Shown: positions 7,096 to 16,142, numbered from the stretch's first letter. The stretch is 33,452 bases of DNA from QHBQ01 sp038230695 (GCA_038230695.1 JBBRMT010000020.1:1-33452), one strand, 5' to 3'. Translations and numbers: made by a program. The notes: a model not told the origin generated them from the sequence alone.

Positions 7096-8319
7096 GTGAG
7101 CCGCAAGGATTGGCGAGAGTTCGATTGGCCGCTGCTACTCTGCGCGTTGGCCGCTGCAGGGTTCGGCGTGCTGATGATCTTTAGCGCCATCAGCGGAGTT
7201 ACCAGCGGCACCGTGCTACGCAGTTTGCCGATGAAGCAGGCCATCTACGTTGCGGTGGGGCTGGTTGGCTTCTTCGTGCTAGTCAACATTGATTACAAGC
7301 TATTGATGCGCCTCAGCCCCTTCATCTACGTTGCGATGTTGTTGTCGCTGCTAGCGGTAGCGGTGTTGCCCCAGAGCGGTCCCATCTATAGTCCCGATAT
7401 CCTGGGGGCGCGGCGTTGGATTGATTTTCCGGGCGGCGAAATCCAACCCAGTGAGTTCGCCAAAATTGCAGTGGCCTTGATGCTGGCGAAGTATATGGGC
7501 GACCACATCAACGATAGCAAAAAGGCCCGCTTCCTGCTTATCAGCCTGGTTATCACACTCATCCCTGCCGCCCTCGTCTTCAAGCAGCCTGATCTGGGCA
7601 GTGCGCTTACTATAGTGGCAATCTGGTTGGTGATGGTGGTTGCCGCCCACCCGCGCTGGCTATATCTCGGCCTCGGCTTTGCCGCCATCATCCCAGCCAG
7701 TGTGTACGCCTGGAATAGCGGGCTGATCCAGGATTACCAGAAGAATCGCCTGCTTGCCTTCCTCGATCCCGCCGCGCCCCAGTATATTCTAGGCGAGGGC
7801 TATAACTTGATTGTCGCCCGCAGCGCCATTGGCAGCGGCGGGCTGTTCGGTCAGGGGTTTATGCACGGGTTGGTAAGTCAGGGTGGGCAGATCAGCGTAA
7901 GTCAGGCCGACTATATCTTCTCCAGCGTCGGCGAGGAGTTTGGCTTCGCCGGTTGCGTTGCCCTGGTGGTGCTGCTCTACCTGATCGTCTCACGTTGCTT
8001 CGCAGTTGCCAATAAGAGCAAGGACGAGAGCGGGCAACTATTCGGCGTGGGCATCGGTGGGATGCTTTTGGTACAAACCTTTGTCAATGTGGGCATGAAT
8101 ATTGGTATCCTGCCGGTTACTGGCATCCCGCTGCCGTTTGTCAGCGCGGGTGGATCGTCGGTAATTGCCATCCTGTTTGGGCTAGGCATCCTGGAGAGCG
8201 TCGCCATCTACCGCAAGAGCGGGGTCTACGATTATACCAACTACGAGTACGACGAACTGGTTTCGCCAAACTATCGTCCCAGCGCCAGAGGGCAACGGGC
8301 GGCGGCAAGGGGAAGGTAA
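7096..8319 (+). CDS. rodA: RodA/FtsW-family SEDS peptidoglycan glycosyltransferase
   Basis: A 407-aa polytopic membrane protein. The SEDS signatures are RRWIDFPGGEIQPSEFAK (106-123, with the conserved QPSE), FKQPDLGSAL (161-170), the conserved extracytoplasmic aspartate D271 in QADYIFSSVGEEFGF, and GIPLPFVSAGGSS near 345. SEDS proteins polymerise lipid II with a class B penicillin-binding protein. RodA (elongation) is favoured over FtsW by overall style, but no mreBCD or PBP gene is adjacent, so the sub-family is inferred. The GTG start at 7096 has GGAGG five bases upstream. The C-terminal tail is Arg-rich and probably cytoplasmic. Length is normal for the family. Confidence 0.93.
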   Translation: MSRKDWREFDWPLLLCALAAAGFGVLMIFSAISGVTSGTVLRSLPMKQAIYVAVGLVGFFVLVNIDYKLLMRLSPFIYVAMLLSLLAVAVLPQSGPIYSPDILGARRWIDFPGGEIQPSEFAKIAVALMLAKYMGDHINDSKKARFLLISLVITLIPAALVFKQPDLGSALTIVAIWLVMVVAAHPRWLYLGLGFAAIIPASVYAWNSGLIQDYQKNRLLAFLDPAAPQYILGEGYNLIVARSAIGSGGLFGQGFMHGLVSQGGQISVSQADYIFSSVGEEFGFAGCVALVVLLYLIVSRCFAVANKSKDESGQLFGVGIGGMLLVQTFVNVGMNIGILPVTGIPLPFVSAGGSSVIAILFGLGILESVAIYRKSGVYDYTNYEYDELVSPNYRPSARGQRAAARGR

Positions 8320-8322
8320 AGC

Positions 8323-8398
8323 GAAGGTAGAAGATAGAAGGTAGAAGGAAGAATCTAATCCCTTTCTACATTCTACACTCCACCTTCTACATTCCAAA
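8323..8398. repeat. Heptamer arrays 5a/5b, inverted pair
   Basis: GAAGGTA-type units (8323-8357) face TTCTACA-type units (8364-8398). The two arms are largely complementary, giving a potential long hairpin between rodA and the next gene. Confidence 0.8.
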
Positions 8399-8411
8399 AG
8401 GGGGTAAGAAC

Positions 8412-9140
8412 ATGAGCGGACTAATGGGTACGTTGAAGGGTTGGGGCGACCGCGCCAGCTTCGAGACCGATCGCTTCATGCGGGCCAACCGCGTGCGTAG
8501 CGATATTACCAAGCTGAAGAAGGACATCGAGGCAGCCTACGCACAGGTGGGCCACAGCGTAGTCGAGATGCACCAGACAGGGCGGTTGCCCGATGCGACG
8601 GTGATAGATGAGGCGGTGGGCCGCATCCACCAGCTTGAGCGCGAATTGCAAACCAAGGAGGCCGAGGCGCTCAATGTGCAGAACGAAAAGTGGGTAGAGC
8701 CGACCATGCCCCATCCGCAGGTAATCGAGGGCCAGCCGGTAAGCGCCTTCCCCAACACCTACGGCGGCCCGCCTGCGCCTGCGCCGCAGCCCTACGCCCT
8801 GCCCACCGGCAGTTACGCGCAGCAGCAACCGCAGCAAACCTATCAGCAGCCGCAGCAAACCTACGAGCAACCCGCGCAGAGCTACCAACCGCCAGCCGCG
8901 CAGCAGAGCTACCAACAACCGCCGCAGAGCTATCAGCAACCCGCAGTGCCGCCTCCACCGCAGGTCTATCAGCAACCGCCGGTGCAACCCGCGCCTCCGC
9001 CCGCTGCCGTGTCTGCGCCATCCGACACGATGACCCAGGCGATGCAGATCCGCCACTGCAGCAAGTGCGGCACCGAGTTGCGCCCTGCCGCCCGCTTCTG
9101 CCCGGTGTGCGGCACGCCCGTGCCACAGGGCAATGGCTAG
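8412..9140 (+). CDS. Coiled-coil / Q-P-Y-rich / zinc-ribbon protein
   Basis: 242 aa in three parts. Residues 1-95 are charged and helical, probably coiled coil, with two runs centred on SDITKLKKDIEAAY and RIHQLERELQTKEAEAL. Residues about 115-205 are a low-complexity linker built of repeated QQ-x-YQQP and QSYQQP units with almost no charge, prion-like in composition. Residues 215-236 are a zinc ribbon, CSKCGTEL...FCPVCGTPV. The ATG follows GGGGGTAAG. It overlaps the next gene by 8 bp, so the two are probably co-translated. The family resembles small zinc-ribbon domain proteins of unknown role. The Tyr/Gln-rich linker suggests self-association, which is inference from composition only. Confidence 0.85.
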   Translation: MSGLMGTLKGWGDRASFETDRFMRANRVRSDITKLKKDIEAAYAQVGHSVVEMHQTGRLPDATVIDEAVGRIHQLERELQTKEAEALNVQNEKWVEPTMPHPQVIEGQPVSAFPNTYGGPPAPAPQPYALPTGSYAQQQPQQTYQQPQQTYEQPAQSYQPPAAQQSYQQPPQSYQQPAVPPPPQVYQQPPVQPAPPPAAVSAPSDTMTQAMQIRHCSKCGTELRPAARFCPVCGTPVPQGNG

Positions 9141-10992
9141 CTCACCTCTCAACTTCGGCAATGATCTGTCGCGCCCTCCTTCCTTGCGCTTTGTGGGAGG
9201 ATTGGGCGCGGTATTGTTCGCCGCCGCCCTACTTGCCACTATCCTTAGCGCCTTGCTAATACAGAGAGTCACTGCCTGGACCAGCGGTACCTCCGCCCGC
9301 CTCGACACGGCCATCGCGGCCACTGCGCCAATTACCACGGTTAATCTGCCTCACCCTGCGCCGGTGGCGCTACTGATAATTGGCGGCCTGCACGCCGACC
9401 AGCTAGCCGCGTTGCCCAGCCTGCAGGCGCTGCCCGCCGCCCGCTGGCAAATCAGTGATGCAAGCAGGCCGCCCGAAACCTACCTCGCTACTCTGCTGCA
9501 TGGCACACCCAGCGGGGCTTTGGTCGCCGCACCGAACCACCCCTTCGCCAGCGTCTCTACTACCGCTTTGACCGATACCCTTGCCACGATCACGTCGCGC
9601 ACCTCACTCTCCAACCTGCTTGCCCCTGCCTACCTCGACCCCGCCCGTGATACCGCAACTATCAGCGCAGTGATCAGCGATACTGCCAGCGGCGAACGCG
9701 ACCTGGTGATTGCCACCCTGCGTGGCCTCAGCGACTGTTCCGCACCTGCTGCCTGCGCCACCCGCCTTAATACCGAGTTGCAGCAGACCCTCACCGCCGC
9801 CCGCAGCGTCAGCGCCACGCTGGTTGTGGTTGGCGATAACGGATCGAGTCAAGTAAATGCACAACCACTACTGCTGTTCAGCGGCCCTTTGATCAAAACG
9901 GGCAATTATGGCGCAGCCAGCCTGAGCGATGTTGCGCCTACAATCGCTGCGCTGCTGGGAACATCGCCACCCGCCATCAGCGATGGGCAGATCCTCTGGC
10001 CCGCGCTAAATCTGTCTGCCGCCAACGCCGCCGTCGCCGAGTACGACCTGGCCGCGCAGCACACCCGTCTCGCCGAGGCCACCGCCGCGCTGCCCGCCCA
10101 GCCGTTGCCGCTTGCCGCGCAGATACGTGCCGACCTGCTTGCTGCCTACGAAGCCCTGCTTGTCCCCGATTACCCCAGCGCCACCAGCCTGAGTAATCAC
10201 GCCTTTACCACCATCGCGCAGCAGCTTGCCATAGTTCGACAAGCCGCAGGAAGTGCGGCGACCTGGCCGCGCCTGCCCATCCTGCTGCTGGCGCTGCTAA
10301 TCGCCATTGCCGCGATCACATTGTGGCGGCGACGGCTTGGCTATGCCCGCCCCATCGTATTCTATGTTGCGCTTGCCCTCGCCAGCCTTCTGCTCCAGGT
10401 TGCGCTATTGTTGCTTATCGGCCAGTTCGTCACCCTCGACTTCAGCGCCCTACCCACCGATTGGCTCGATCCTGGCGCGTTGATAATCAGCGCCCTGGCG
10501 GTCGCTGCACTCGGTCAAATCGTGCTGGGCAGTGTCGCCGCATTGCTATACAACCACGCCCATCGCCGCAGCCTACGCCCTGGGCCGCAGCAAACCCGCG
10601 CCAGCGAAGTCGCCATCTGGCAACTGCGCCTGGCCCAGCCCCTATCAAGGCCGACGCTGTGGGGTGCGGCTTACCATGCGGCGCTGGTCCTGCTCACCCT
10701 GCTGATCATCGCCACTGCTGCGCTCTACTGGCAGTACGGCTTCGCCTCTGATTTCCGACCGTCCGATCGCAACGCTATCCTTGTCTTGCTCTGCGCCCTC
10801 GTTTTCAGCGCGGCCAGCGCCCTGTTCGCTACCTTCCTCGCGCCATTGGCCGCCCTTGCCACATATCGTATCGTCTACCACCGCAAGCCCCACCCGCTGC
10901 TGCTCCGCCCACCCGCCAAGAAGGGCAAACAAGAGCCGGAGCCGCTGGGCTATCGGCGGGATAAGTGGGGGTTAGTTGACGTGGCAAGCTAG
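9133..10992 (+). CDS. Alkaline-phosphatase-fold membrane protein, catalytic ligands degenerate
   Basis: 619 aa. There is one N-terminal membrane segment (about 21-45), an extracytoplasmic domain (about 70-345), then about five further membrane segments (about 375-585) and a basic C-terminus. The soluble domain follows the alkaline-phosphatase superfamily plan: VALLIIGGLHADQL (78-91) takes the place of the usual IDGLRAD, VVVGDNGSS (231-239) the place of ADHG, and DVAPTIAALLGTSPP (266-280) is the conserved C-terminal motif. The first metal Asp is Gly and the DHG His is Asn, so ordinary phosphatase or phosphotransferase chemistry is unlikely. It starts inside the zinc-ribbon gene (ATGGCTAG overlap). 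Fold assignment is moderately confident; the role is unknown. Confidence 0.8.
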   Translation: MASSPLNFGNDLSRPPSLRFVGGLGAVLFAAALLATILSALLIQRVTAWTSGTSARLDTAIAATAPITTVNLPHPAPVALLIIGGLHADQLAALPSLQALPAARWQISDASRPPETYLATLLHGTPSGALVAAPNHPFASVSTTALTDTLATITSRTSLSNLLAPAYLDPARDTATISAVISDTASGERDLVIATLRGLSDCSAPAACATRLNTELQQTLTAARSVSATLVVVGDNGSSQVNAQPLLLFSGPLIKTGNYGAASLSDVAPTIAALLGTSPPAISDGQILWPALNLSAANAAVAEYDLAAQHTRLAEATAALPAQPLPLAAQIRADLLAAYEALLVPDYPSATSLSNHAFTTIAQQLAIVRQAAGSAATWPRLPILLLALLIAIAAITLWRRRLGYARPIVFYVALALASLLLQVALLLLIGQFVTLDFSALPTDWLDPGALIISALAVAALGQIVLGSVAALLYNHAHRRSLRPGPQQTRASEVAIWQLRLAQPLSRPTLWGAAYHAALVLLTLLIIATAALYWQYGFASDFRPSDRNAILVLLCALVFSAASALFATFLAPLAALATYRIVYHRKPHPLLLRPPAKKGKQEPEPLGYRRDKWGLVDVAS

Positions 10993-11000
10993 AAACTCCA

Positions 11001-11030
11001 CTGGCACACCCACCCCATATCTGTTAATAT
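11001..11030 (+). promoter_or_regulatory. Possible promoter of the GH38 gene
   Basis: CTGGCA (11001-11006) and TAATAT (11025-11030) with an upstream TGT and an 18-bp spacer. It is weaker than the other promoters here; its -10 box runs into the palindrome at 11029. Confidence 0.4.
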
Positions 11031-11060
11031 GGCTCCATCATATCATCCTGATGGAGCCAT
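11029..11060. promoter_or_regulatory. Perfect 12-bp inverted repeat, candidate operator
   Basis: ATGGCTCCATCA and TGATGGAGCCAT are separated by 8 bp and end 4 bp before the mannosidase ATG at 11065. The site covers the likely transcription start and ribosome-binding region, fitting a repressor operator or an mRNA hairpin that hides the start. Confidence 0.7.
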
Positions 11061-11064
11061 TGCC

Positions 11065-14000
11065 ATGCCCGAACCTCAAACCCCGCTTGAACTGGTGTTT
11101 GTCGCCCACTCGCACTGGGACCGCGAATGGTATCTGCCTTTCCAGTTGTTCCGCGCCCGCCTGGTACGGATGATTGACCGCTTGCTGCGTACTATGGAGG
11201 CCGACCCTGCATATACCTACTTCATGCTCGACGGCCAGACGGTGGTGCTGGAGGATTATCTGGAGGTCAGGCCGGAGCGCGAGGCGGAGTTGCGTCGCTA
11301 CATTAGTGGCGAACGGCTGCTGGCTGGCCCCTGGTACGTGCAGCCCGACGAGTTTCTGGTCAGCGGCGAGGCGCTGATCCGCAACTTGCTGCGCGGCCAC
11401 CGCATCGCCAACCGCTTCGGGGGGGTGATGAAGGTTGGCTACATCCCCGACCCATTTGGACAGGTCAGCCAGATGCCGCAGATTTTGCTCGGCTTCGGCA
11501 TGGATAGCGCGGTATTCTGGCGCGGCGCTAGCGACGACGTGACCCGCACCGAGTTCCGCTGGCAAGCGCCCGACGGCTCCTCCGTATTTACCATCTTCAT
11601 GCCCTATGGCTACTGCAACGCCCAGCCCTTCTCTTTCTCGCCAGCGGCGGCCCATGCTCAACTTGCCGCCCAGCGCGAAACCTTGACCCCGCAACTCAGC
11701 ACCCCGTTTATGCTGATGATGAACGGTAACGACCATGTGGAGCCTTCGCCCGCCGTTCCCGCTATCCTGCGTAACCTGGAGGCTGAGTTGCGCGGCGAGG
11801 GGATGCGCCTTCGGCTTGGCACTCTGGCCCAGCTAATCGCGGGAGCCAGGCGCTCACTGGCGGTGAACGAGAGCGTTCCATCCAGCCAGATCACCCATGT
11901 TGGCGAGTTCCGCTGGTCGCGGCGCAGCAAGGTTCTGCCCGGCGTGCTATCAGCGCGGATGTGGATCAAGCAGGCCAATAGTCAAGCCCAGGCGTTGCTC
12001 GAACGCGCCAGCGAACCGCTGGCCGCCTGGCAGTGGGCGTTGCTCCGCAACTATCCGCCCACCAGCCGCGATATTGATGCCACCACATATCCCGAAGAGA
12101 TCAATGACCGCCTCAGCCGCAACCATGCGCTTACTCAGCTTGCCTGGAAGTATCTCTTGCAATGCCAGCCCCACGATAGCATCTGCGGCTCTGGCGTAGA
12201 CGAGGTGCATGAAGAGATGCGGACCCGCTTCGCCAACGCCATGCAGGTGGGCGAGGAGGTCGCCGAACTAAGCCTCATCACGCTGGCCGATTACTTGGAC
12301 AGCGCCGCGCTGCACCCCGATGGGGACGGCCTTGCCGTAATCGTCTACAATCAGGCCAGCGCCCGCCGCGAGGTTGTCACCACCACAGTGCCATTGGCCC
12401 TGCCCCAGCCGCTGGGCCAATTTACCCTTCATGACGAGAGCGGCGCGGAGATAGCATATACCCTGCTCAACATCCGTGAGGAGGAGCTACTGAGCATGGA
12501 TGCCACTCCCCAGCAAGCAATCGGCGCGTTGGCGGCGGAAGCCGACGGCAAGGTGGCAAACATGATCATCAGCGAGGCGTTGGTGCAGTCTGCCGCCGAA
12601 CCCGGTGTATACAATGTGGACATCCTTGCCACCGAGGTTGGCGTGCCGAATGTCGCCGCAGTGCAGGCCGCCGCCCGCCTGCTCGACGCCCTGATCAGCG
12701 CGGGCGAGGCGACCCGCTTCCGCGTCCGCGCCCATAAGCCTGCCGAGGCGACCATTCGCTTCGTCGCCGACTTGCCCGCTTATGGCTACCGCACCTATTT
12801 GCTGCGCCCCGGCCCACTATCCACAACGCCTGCGCCACTGAATGTGCAGCAGGTGGCCGCCCCCGGTCGCAACGTAACCCCCGCGCCTGCTACCCTGATG
12901 CCGCTGCCCGCCACCTTGCAACATGAGACCACCCGTGCCTTCCATCTGCCTGCGACAATCGAGGGCGTGATAAACGCGCTACCGCGAGGTCGCCGCGTGC
13001 GTCGTGTGGTGCAGCAGCTCGGCCAACAGCCCTTGCGCCGCGCCTGGCAGGAGGCGATGCTCTATACCATCGCTAACGAGTTCTTCCGCGTCACTGTAGA
13101 CCAGCGCACTGGCTGGCTAACCGTAACCGCCGCGCAGACTGGCCGCGTGCTGGTTGAGTGTGGCAACCGCCTCGTTGACGGCGGCGATGCGGGCGACGAA
13201 TACAACTACTCGCCGCCCGCCCATGACATTCTAATTGACCAACGTCCCCCTCGCTCCGCTGGCAGCGCACTCCCTGAGGTGGCGGTGAGCGTCACGCCGA
13301 CCGCGCAACAACTAACCGTGCGCTATAACCTACGCCTCCCCGCCCGCCTCAGTCCTGACCGGCGCAGCCGTAGTCACGAGTTGGTAGATTGCCCGATTGT
13401 CACCACCATCAGCCTCTATCCGGGCTTGGGGCGGGTGGACATCAGCACCACGGTTGACAACTGGGCCGAGGACCACCGCCTGCGGGTGGCTTTCGACCTG
13501 CCCGTCGCTAGCGAATACTCTTTTGCCGAGAGCGCCTTCGATGTGGTACGCCGCCCCACCGCGCTGCCCGCCTTCGATAGCGCCTGGTTGGAGCAACCGC
13601 AGCCCACCCACCCGCAGCAGAGCTTCTGCGCCGCTGGCGATGGACGGCTGGGACTGCTGCTTGCCAATCGCGGCTTGCCAGAGTATGAGGTTGCCAGCGA
13701 GGTTGGTAAATCCACCATCTATCTAACCCTGTTGCGTTGTGTTGGCTGGCTATCCCGCGCCGACCTGCCCACCCGCCCCGGCCACGCCGGGCCGGGGCTT
13801 GCCACCCCCGCCGCCCAGATGTTGGGCAGCCACAGCTTTGAGTATGCAATCGTGCCACACCAGGGCGACTGGCTTACCAGCCGTGCCTATGCCGCTGCCC
13901 ACCACTTCACCACCCCGCCGCGCACGATTGCCACCCGCCTGCACCATGGCCCTTTGCCACTCAGCGCCAGCCTCATCGAGATCGAGCCGCCAGAGTTGGT

Positions 14001-14310
14001 AATTAGCAGTATCAAGCGCAGCGAGGATGGCAACAGCCTGATCGTCCGCGCCTGGAACATTGGCGAACAGACGATAACCGCCCGCTTGCGCTGTCACTTC
14101 CCCTTTGCCACCGCTCACCTTGCCAGCCTCGAAGAAGTGCCTGGTGAGGAGCTGACGGCGGATGCTGAGGGTTGGCACAGCTTCAATGCGGGCGCGAAGC
14201 AGATCGTTACAATCATGTTTGGGATGTTAACCAATTATGAACTTCGTACCAAAACCCTCTGCATTGCTGTAGTAAACCTGCGTCAACCTTACCAAAACCT
14301 TACCAAATAA
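11065..14310 (+). CDS. Glycoside hydrolase family 38 alpha-mannosidase
   Basis: 1081 aa, full length for bacterial GH38. The N-terminal catalytic domain has VAHSHWDREWYLPF (zinc ligands H17 and D19), DGQTVVLEDYLEVRP (54-68), GPWYVQPDEFLVSGEAL (86-102), the nucleophile D127 in GYIPDPFGQ, MMNGNDHVEP near 225, and PHDSICGSGVDEV (His zinc ligand) near 370. The remaining ~650 residues are the middle three-helix region and the beta-sandwich domains. GH38 enzymes are retaining, Zn-dependent alpha-mannosidases; the PDEFLVSGE wording is shared with mannosylglycerate-hydrolase-like members, so small mannosides are possible substrates (inference). No signal peptide is visible, so it is probably cytoplasmic. 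The ATG at 11065 is preferred to the one at 11029, which lies in the palindrome. The last codons are made of the direct repeat at 14287. Confidence 0.95.
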   Translation: MPEPQTPLELVFVAHSHWDREWYLPFQLFRARLVRMIDRLLRTMEADPAYTYFMLDGQTVVLEDYLEVRPEREAELRRYISGERLLAGPWYVQPDEFLVSGEALIRNLLRGHRIANRFGGVMKVGYIPDPFGQVSQMPQILLGFGMDSAVFWRGASDDVTRTEFRWQAPDGSSVFTIFMPYGYCNAQPFSFSPAAAHAQLAAQRETLTPQLSTPFMLMMNGNDHVEPSPAVPAILRNLEAELRGEGMRLRLGTLAQLIAGARRSLAVNESVPSSQITHVGEFRWSRRSKVLPGVLSARMWIKQANSQAQALLERASEPLAAWQWALLRNYPPTSRDIDATTYPEEINDRLSRNHALTQLAWKYLLQCQPHDSICGSGVDEVHEEMRTRFANAMQVGEEVAELSLITLADYLDSAALHPDGDGLAVIVYNQASARREVVTTTVPLALPQPLGQFTLHDESGAEIAYTLLNIREEELLSMDATPQQAIGALAAEADGKVANMIISEALVQSAAEPGVYNVDILATEVGVPNVAAVQAAARLLDALISAGEATRFRVRAHKPAEATIRFVADLPAYGYRTYLLRPGPLSTTPAPLNVQQVAAPGRNVTPAPATLMPLPATLQHETTRAFHLPATIEGVINALPRGRRVRRVVQQLGQQPLRRAWQEAMLYTIANEFFRVTVDQRTGWLTVTAAQTGRVLVECGNRLVDGGDAGDEYNYSPPAHDILIDQRPPRSAGSALPEVAVSVTPTAQQLTVRYNLRLPARLSPDRRSRSHELVDCPIVTTISLYPGLGRVDISTTVDNWAEDHRLRVAFDLPVASEYSFAESAFDVVRRPTALPAFDSAWLEQPQPTHPQQSFCAAGDGRLGLLLANRGLPEYEVASEVGKSTIYLTLLRCVGWLSRADLPTRPGHAGPGLATPAAQMLGSHSFEYAIVPHQGDWLTSRAYAAAHHFTTPPRTIATRLHHGPLPLSASLIEIEPPELVISSIKRSEDGNSLIVRAWNIGEQTITARLRCHFPFATAHLASLEEVPGEELTADAEGWHSFNAGAKQIVTIMFGMLTNYELRTKTLCIAVVNLRQPYQNLTK
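14287..14304 (-). promoter_or_regulatory. Pho-box-like direct repeat, copy 1
   Basis: CCTTACCAAAACCTTACC: two identical 7-mers 11 bp apart. The same 18-mer occurs at 31516-31533. It overlaps the last codons of the mannosidase. Confidence 0.45.
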
Positions 14311-14676
14311 CCTCCTTATATGTACCTGCTAAATGATCACGTCTGCACCCGCTGCAGCATGAAAGTAGCAGCAAGATTGTAAGTAAATGTGATAATAAGA
14401 TTGCCCCAAAAAGGTATTGCATTATGCCGAAGAGTAGATTATAATGTAACCAACATCTTGCGAAGGTGGCCCCATTTGCTGTGGCAGCGGCATTATGGAT
14501 GATGGCACGAACTTTGCTAATCATAGGTGAGGAAACGTAACAGCGAAGAGGAACATTCCGTTTATATTCTCGAACTCCTGGTGGAGGGTTCGCCACACCA
14601 ACAACCATCCCGTACCTGCTCATCAATCCGTACCCAGGGCAGCCTGGCGGTCACAGAGCAAGAAAGAGGAAGTAAA
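14311..14676 (+). other. 366-bp gap with promoter and long leader
   Basis: The first ~100 bp are AT-rich with nothing recognisable. A promoter lies at 14417-14445. The remaining ~225 nt would be the 5' leader of the propeller gene. An in-frame extension of that gene to 14527 exists but looks non-coding. No ORF, tRNA or known riboswitch is recognisable here. Confidence 0.6.
14417..14445 (+). promoter_or_regulatory. Promoter of the secreted propeller gene
   Basis: TTGCAT (14417-14422), a 17-bp spacer and TATAAT (14440-14445). Confidence 0.8.
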
Positions 14677-15714
14677 ATGCCAAATCCGCGTCCGCTCCGA
14701 AAAATAGCAATCATCATGTTCGCCCTGGCTCTGTCACTCAGCAGCGTAAGCCTGGTGGCCGCTGGCGGGGGGCAACCAGATAAGTTCACCGGCGTTCTAA
14801 ACGACATCTCCTTCCCTGCCTCCAGCCCCGGCTCCACTGGCTGGGCGGTTGGTAACGACAGTGTCGGCAATGCCGATATTGTGTACCAGGCTCCAGATAC
14901 TACCTGGAACATCGCCGCATCTTTCCACAACACTAGGCTCAACAGTATCGTGATGCTCACCCCCAACAGTGGCTATGCGGTCGGCAATGGGGGAGCTATC
15001 TATGGTTACGATGGCCATAAGTGGAAGCAGGTTAAAAATGGGCCAACCAACCAGAACCTGCACCGCGTCAAGGCCGATGCCAGTGGTCTCGTCTTCGCGG
15101 TTGGCGATAATGGCACCGCCATCGCCGAAGTTGGTGGCGGCGGAGGTCACTCGGATGGTGGCGGCTGGTTCGCTCTGCCAACTGCGCCTGGCAACCCCAC
15201 CCTCTATGGCGGCGCGATCCTCAGCGACGGTAATGGCGGCTACAACGGATATGCCGTTGGCGCAGGTGGGGCAATCCTCGAGTTCGTCAGCGCGACCTAT
15301 TCATGGACTACCATCACCAGCCCAACCACCAACGACCTCAGCGATGTCAACCTGTCCGACGCGAACAACGGCTTTGCCACCACCTTCAACGGCCAGGTCG
15401 TCACCTACGCCTCCGGCTCGTGGACACTAAATGCTACCCTGGGCATGACCAACAACGGCGTACTCGACCTACGCAACCACAGCATGAACCCCAACCACCA
15501 GCGCACTAGCGGAGCGGGCAGGTTCGACCTCACCGGCGTAACCGCCATCGTAGTCGGCAACTCTGGTGGCACCGGCATGATTGGCCTCGACCGCAGCGGT
15601 AGGTGGGCTACCAACCCGATTGGGCAAGGCATAACTCTGAACTACCTGACGCAGGATGCCAGCGGCAACGTCTACGCGGTTGGTAGCGGCGGCACGATTA
15701 TCCCGATACAGTAA
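14677..15714 (+). CDS. Secreted Ycf48-like beta-propeller protein
   Basis: 345 aa from the ATG at 14677, chosen because AAGAGGAAG lies upstream and a good signal peptide follows (basic PRPLRK, hydrophobic IAIIMFALALSLSSVSLVAA, predicted cleavage near AAG). The mature part has about six repeats on the pattern GxAVGxxGxI followed some residues later by W: GWAVGNDS, GYAVGNGGAIYGYDGHKW, VFAVGDNGTAI, GYAVGAGGAILEF, GFATTFNGQVVTY and VYAVGSGGTII. This is the Ycf48/BNR-like propeller pattern. Ycf48 itself is a photosystem II assembly factor, but non-photosynthetic bacteria have many such propellers with unknown ligands. The repeat pattern is plain; the function is not. A strong terminator follows at 25 bp, so it is monocistronic. 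Confidence 0.88.
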   Translation: MPNPRPLRKIAIIMFALALSLSSVSLVAAGGGQPDKFTGVLNDISFPASSPGSTGWAVGNDSVGNADIVYQAPDTTWNIAASFHNTRLNSIVMLTPNSGYAVGNGGAIYGYDGHKWKQVKNGPTNQNLHRVKADASGLVFAVGDNGTAIAEVGGGGGHSDGGGWFALPTAPGNPTLYGGAILSDGNGGYNGYAVGAGGAILEFVSATYSWTTITSPTTNDLSDVNLSDANNGFATTFNGQVVTYASGSWTLNATLGMTNNGVLDLRNHSMNPNHQRTSGAGRFDLTGVTAIVVGNSGGTGMIGLDRSGRWATNPIGQGITLNYLTQDASGNVYAVGSGGTIIPIQ

Positions 15715-15738
15715 GCCCACCACTGACCAGCAACCCTC

Positions 15739-15775
15739 AAAGCAGCCCGCCAATACATATTTGGCGGGCTGCTTT
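15739..15775 (+). terminator. Strong hairpin terminator after propeller gene
   Basis: A perfect 15-bp stem AAAGCAGCCCGCCAA / TTGGCGGGCTGCTTT with a 7-nt loop. It ends in TTT on either strand, so it may work in both directions. Confidence 0.88.
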
Positions 15776-15787
15776 CTATATGGTAAG

Positions 15788-15850
15788 TAGGCAAAAAGCC
15801 TCTCCCCAGCGGCTAAACCTAACCCACAAATGGTGAAGGGCAGTAATGGT
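15788..15850 (+). repeat. Palindromic GC-rich repeat, degenerate copy C
   Basis: TAGGCAAAAAGCCTCTCCCC followed by AGCGG aligns with the start of the 26399 copy. The rest is eroded. Confidence 0.5.
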
Positions 15851-15860
15851 GGGGGATAAG

Positions 15861-16102
15861 CCGCCGCGTGCCGAGTTACTGGGGGCTGGGGACGTAGCCC
15901 TTGCTGGCAACCTCTACCCTGTCCCTCGTCTGCTTACCCGCTGCCAGCTTTATGGTGCGGGTAGGCTTGGTAGTCAGACCCACCATTTGCGCCGCATCCT
16001 TGCTGCCTCACCAGCGCGTACCGCTTATGTTTTCGATAAACATTGATGCGCTTGCCAGCAGGGAGCTACGCTCCCAACCCTCAGTAACTCGGCGAACGGC
16101 GA
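15861..16102. repeat. Long inverted-repeat element (MITE-like), copy 1
   Basis: The left arm (about 15861-15910) and right arm (16052-16102) are imperfect inverted copies. GCCGAGTTACTGGGGGCTGG on the left matches the complement of the right, which reads GCCGAGTTACTGAGGGTTGG, and both continue to CTGGCAA. The arms resemble those of the element at 26555-26732. A smaller hairpin (ATGTTT-TCGAT-AAACAT) lies inside. No transposase is encoded. Confidence 0.7.
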
Positions 16103-16142
16103 TCCCCAACCTCCGCTACTACCAGCACTTCGCCCCTTGTGG

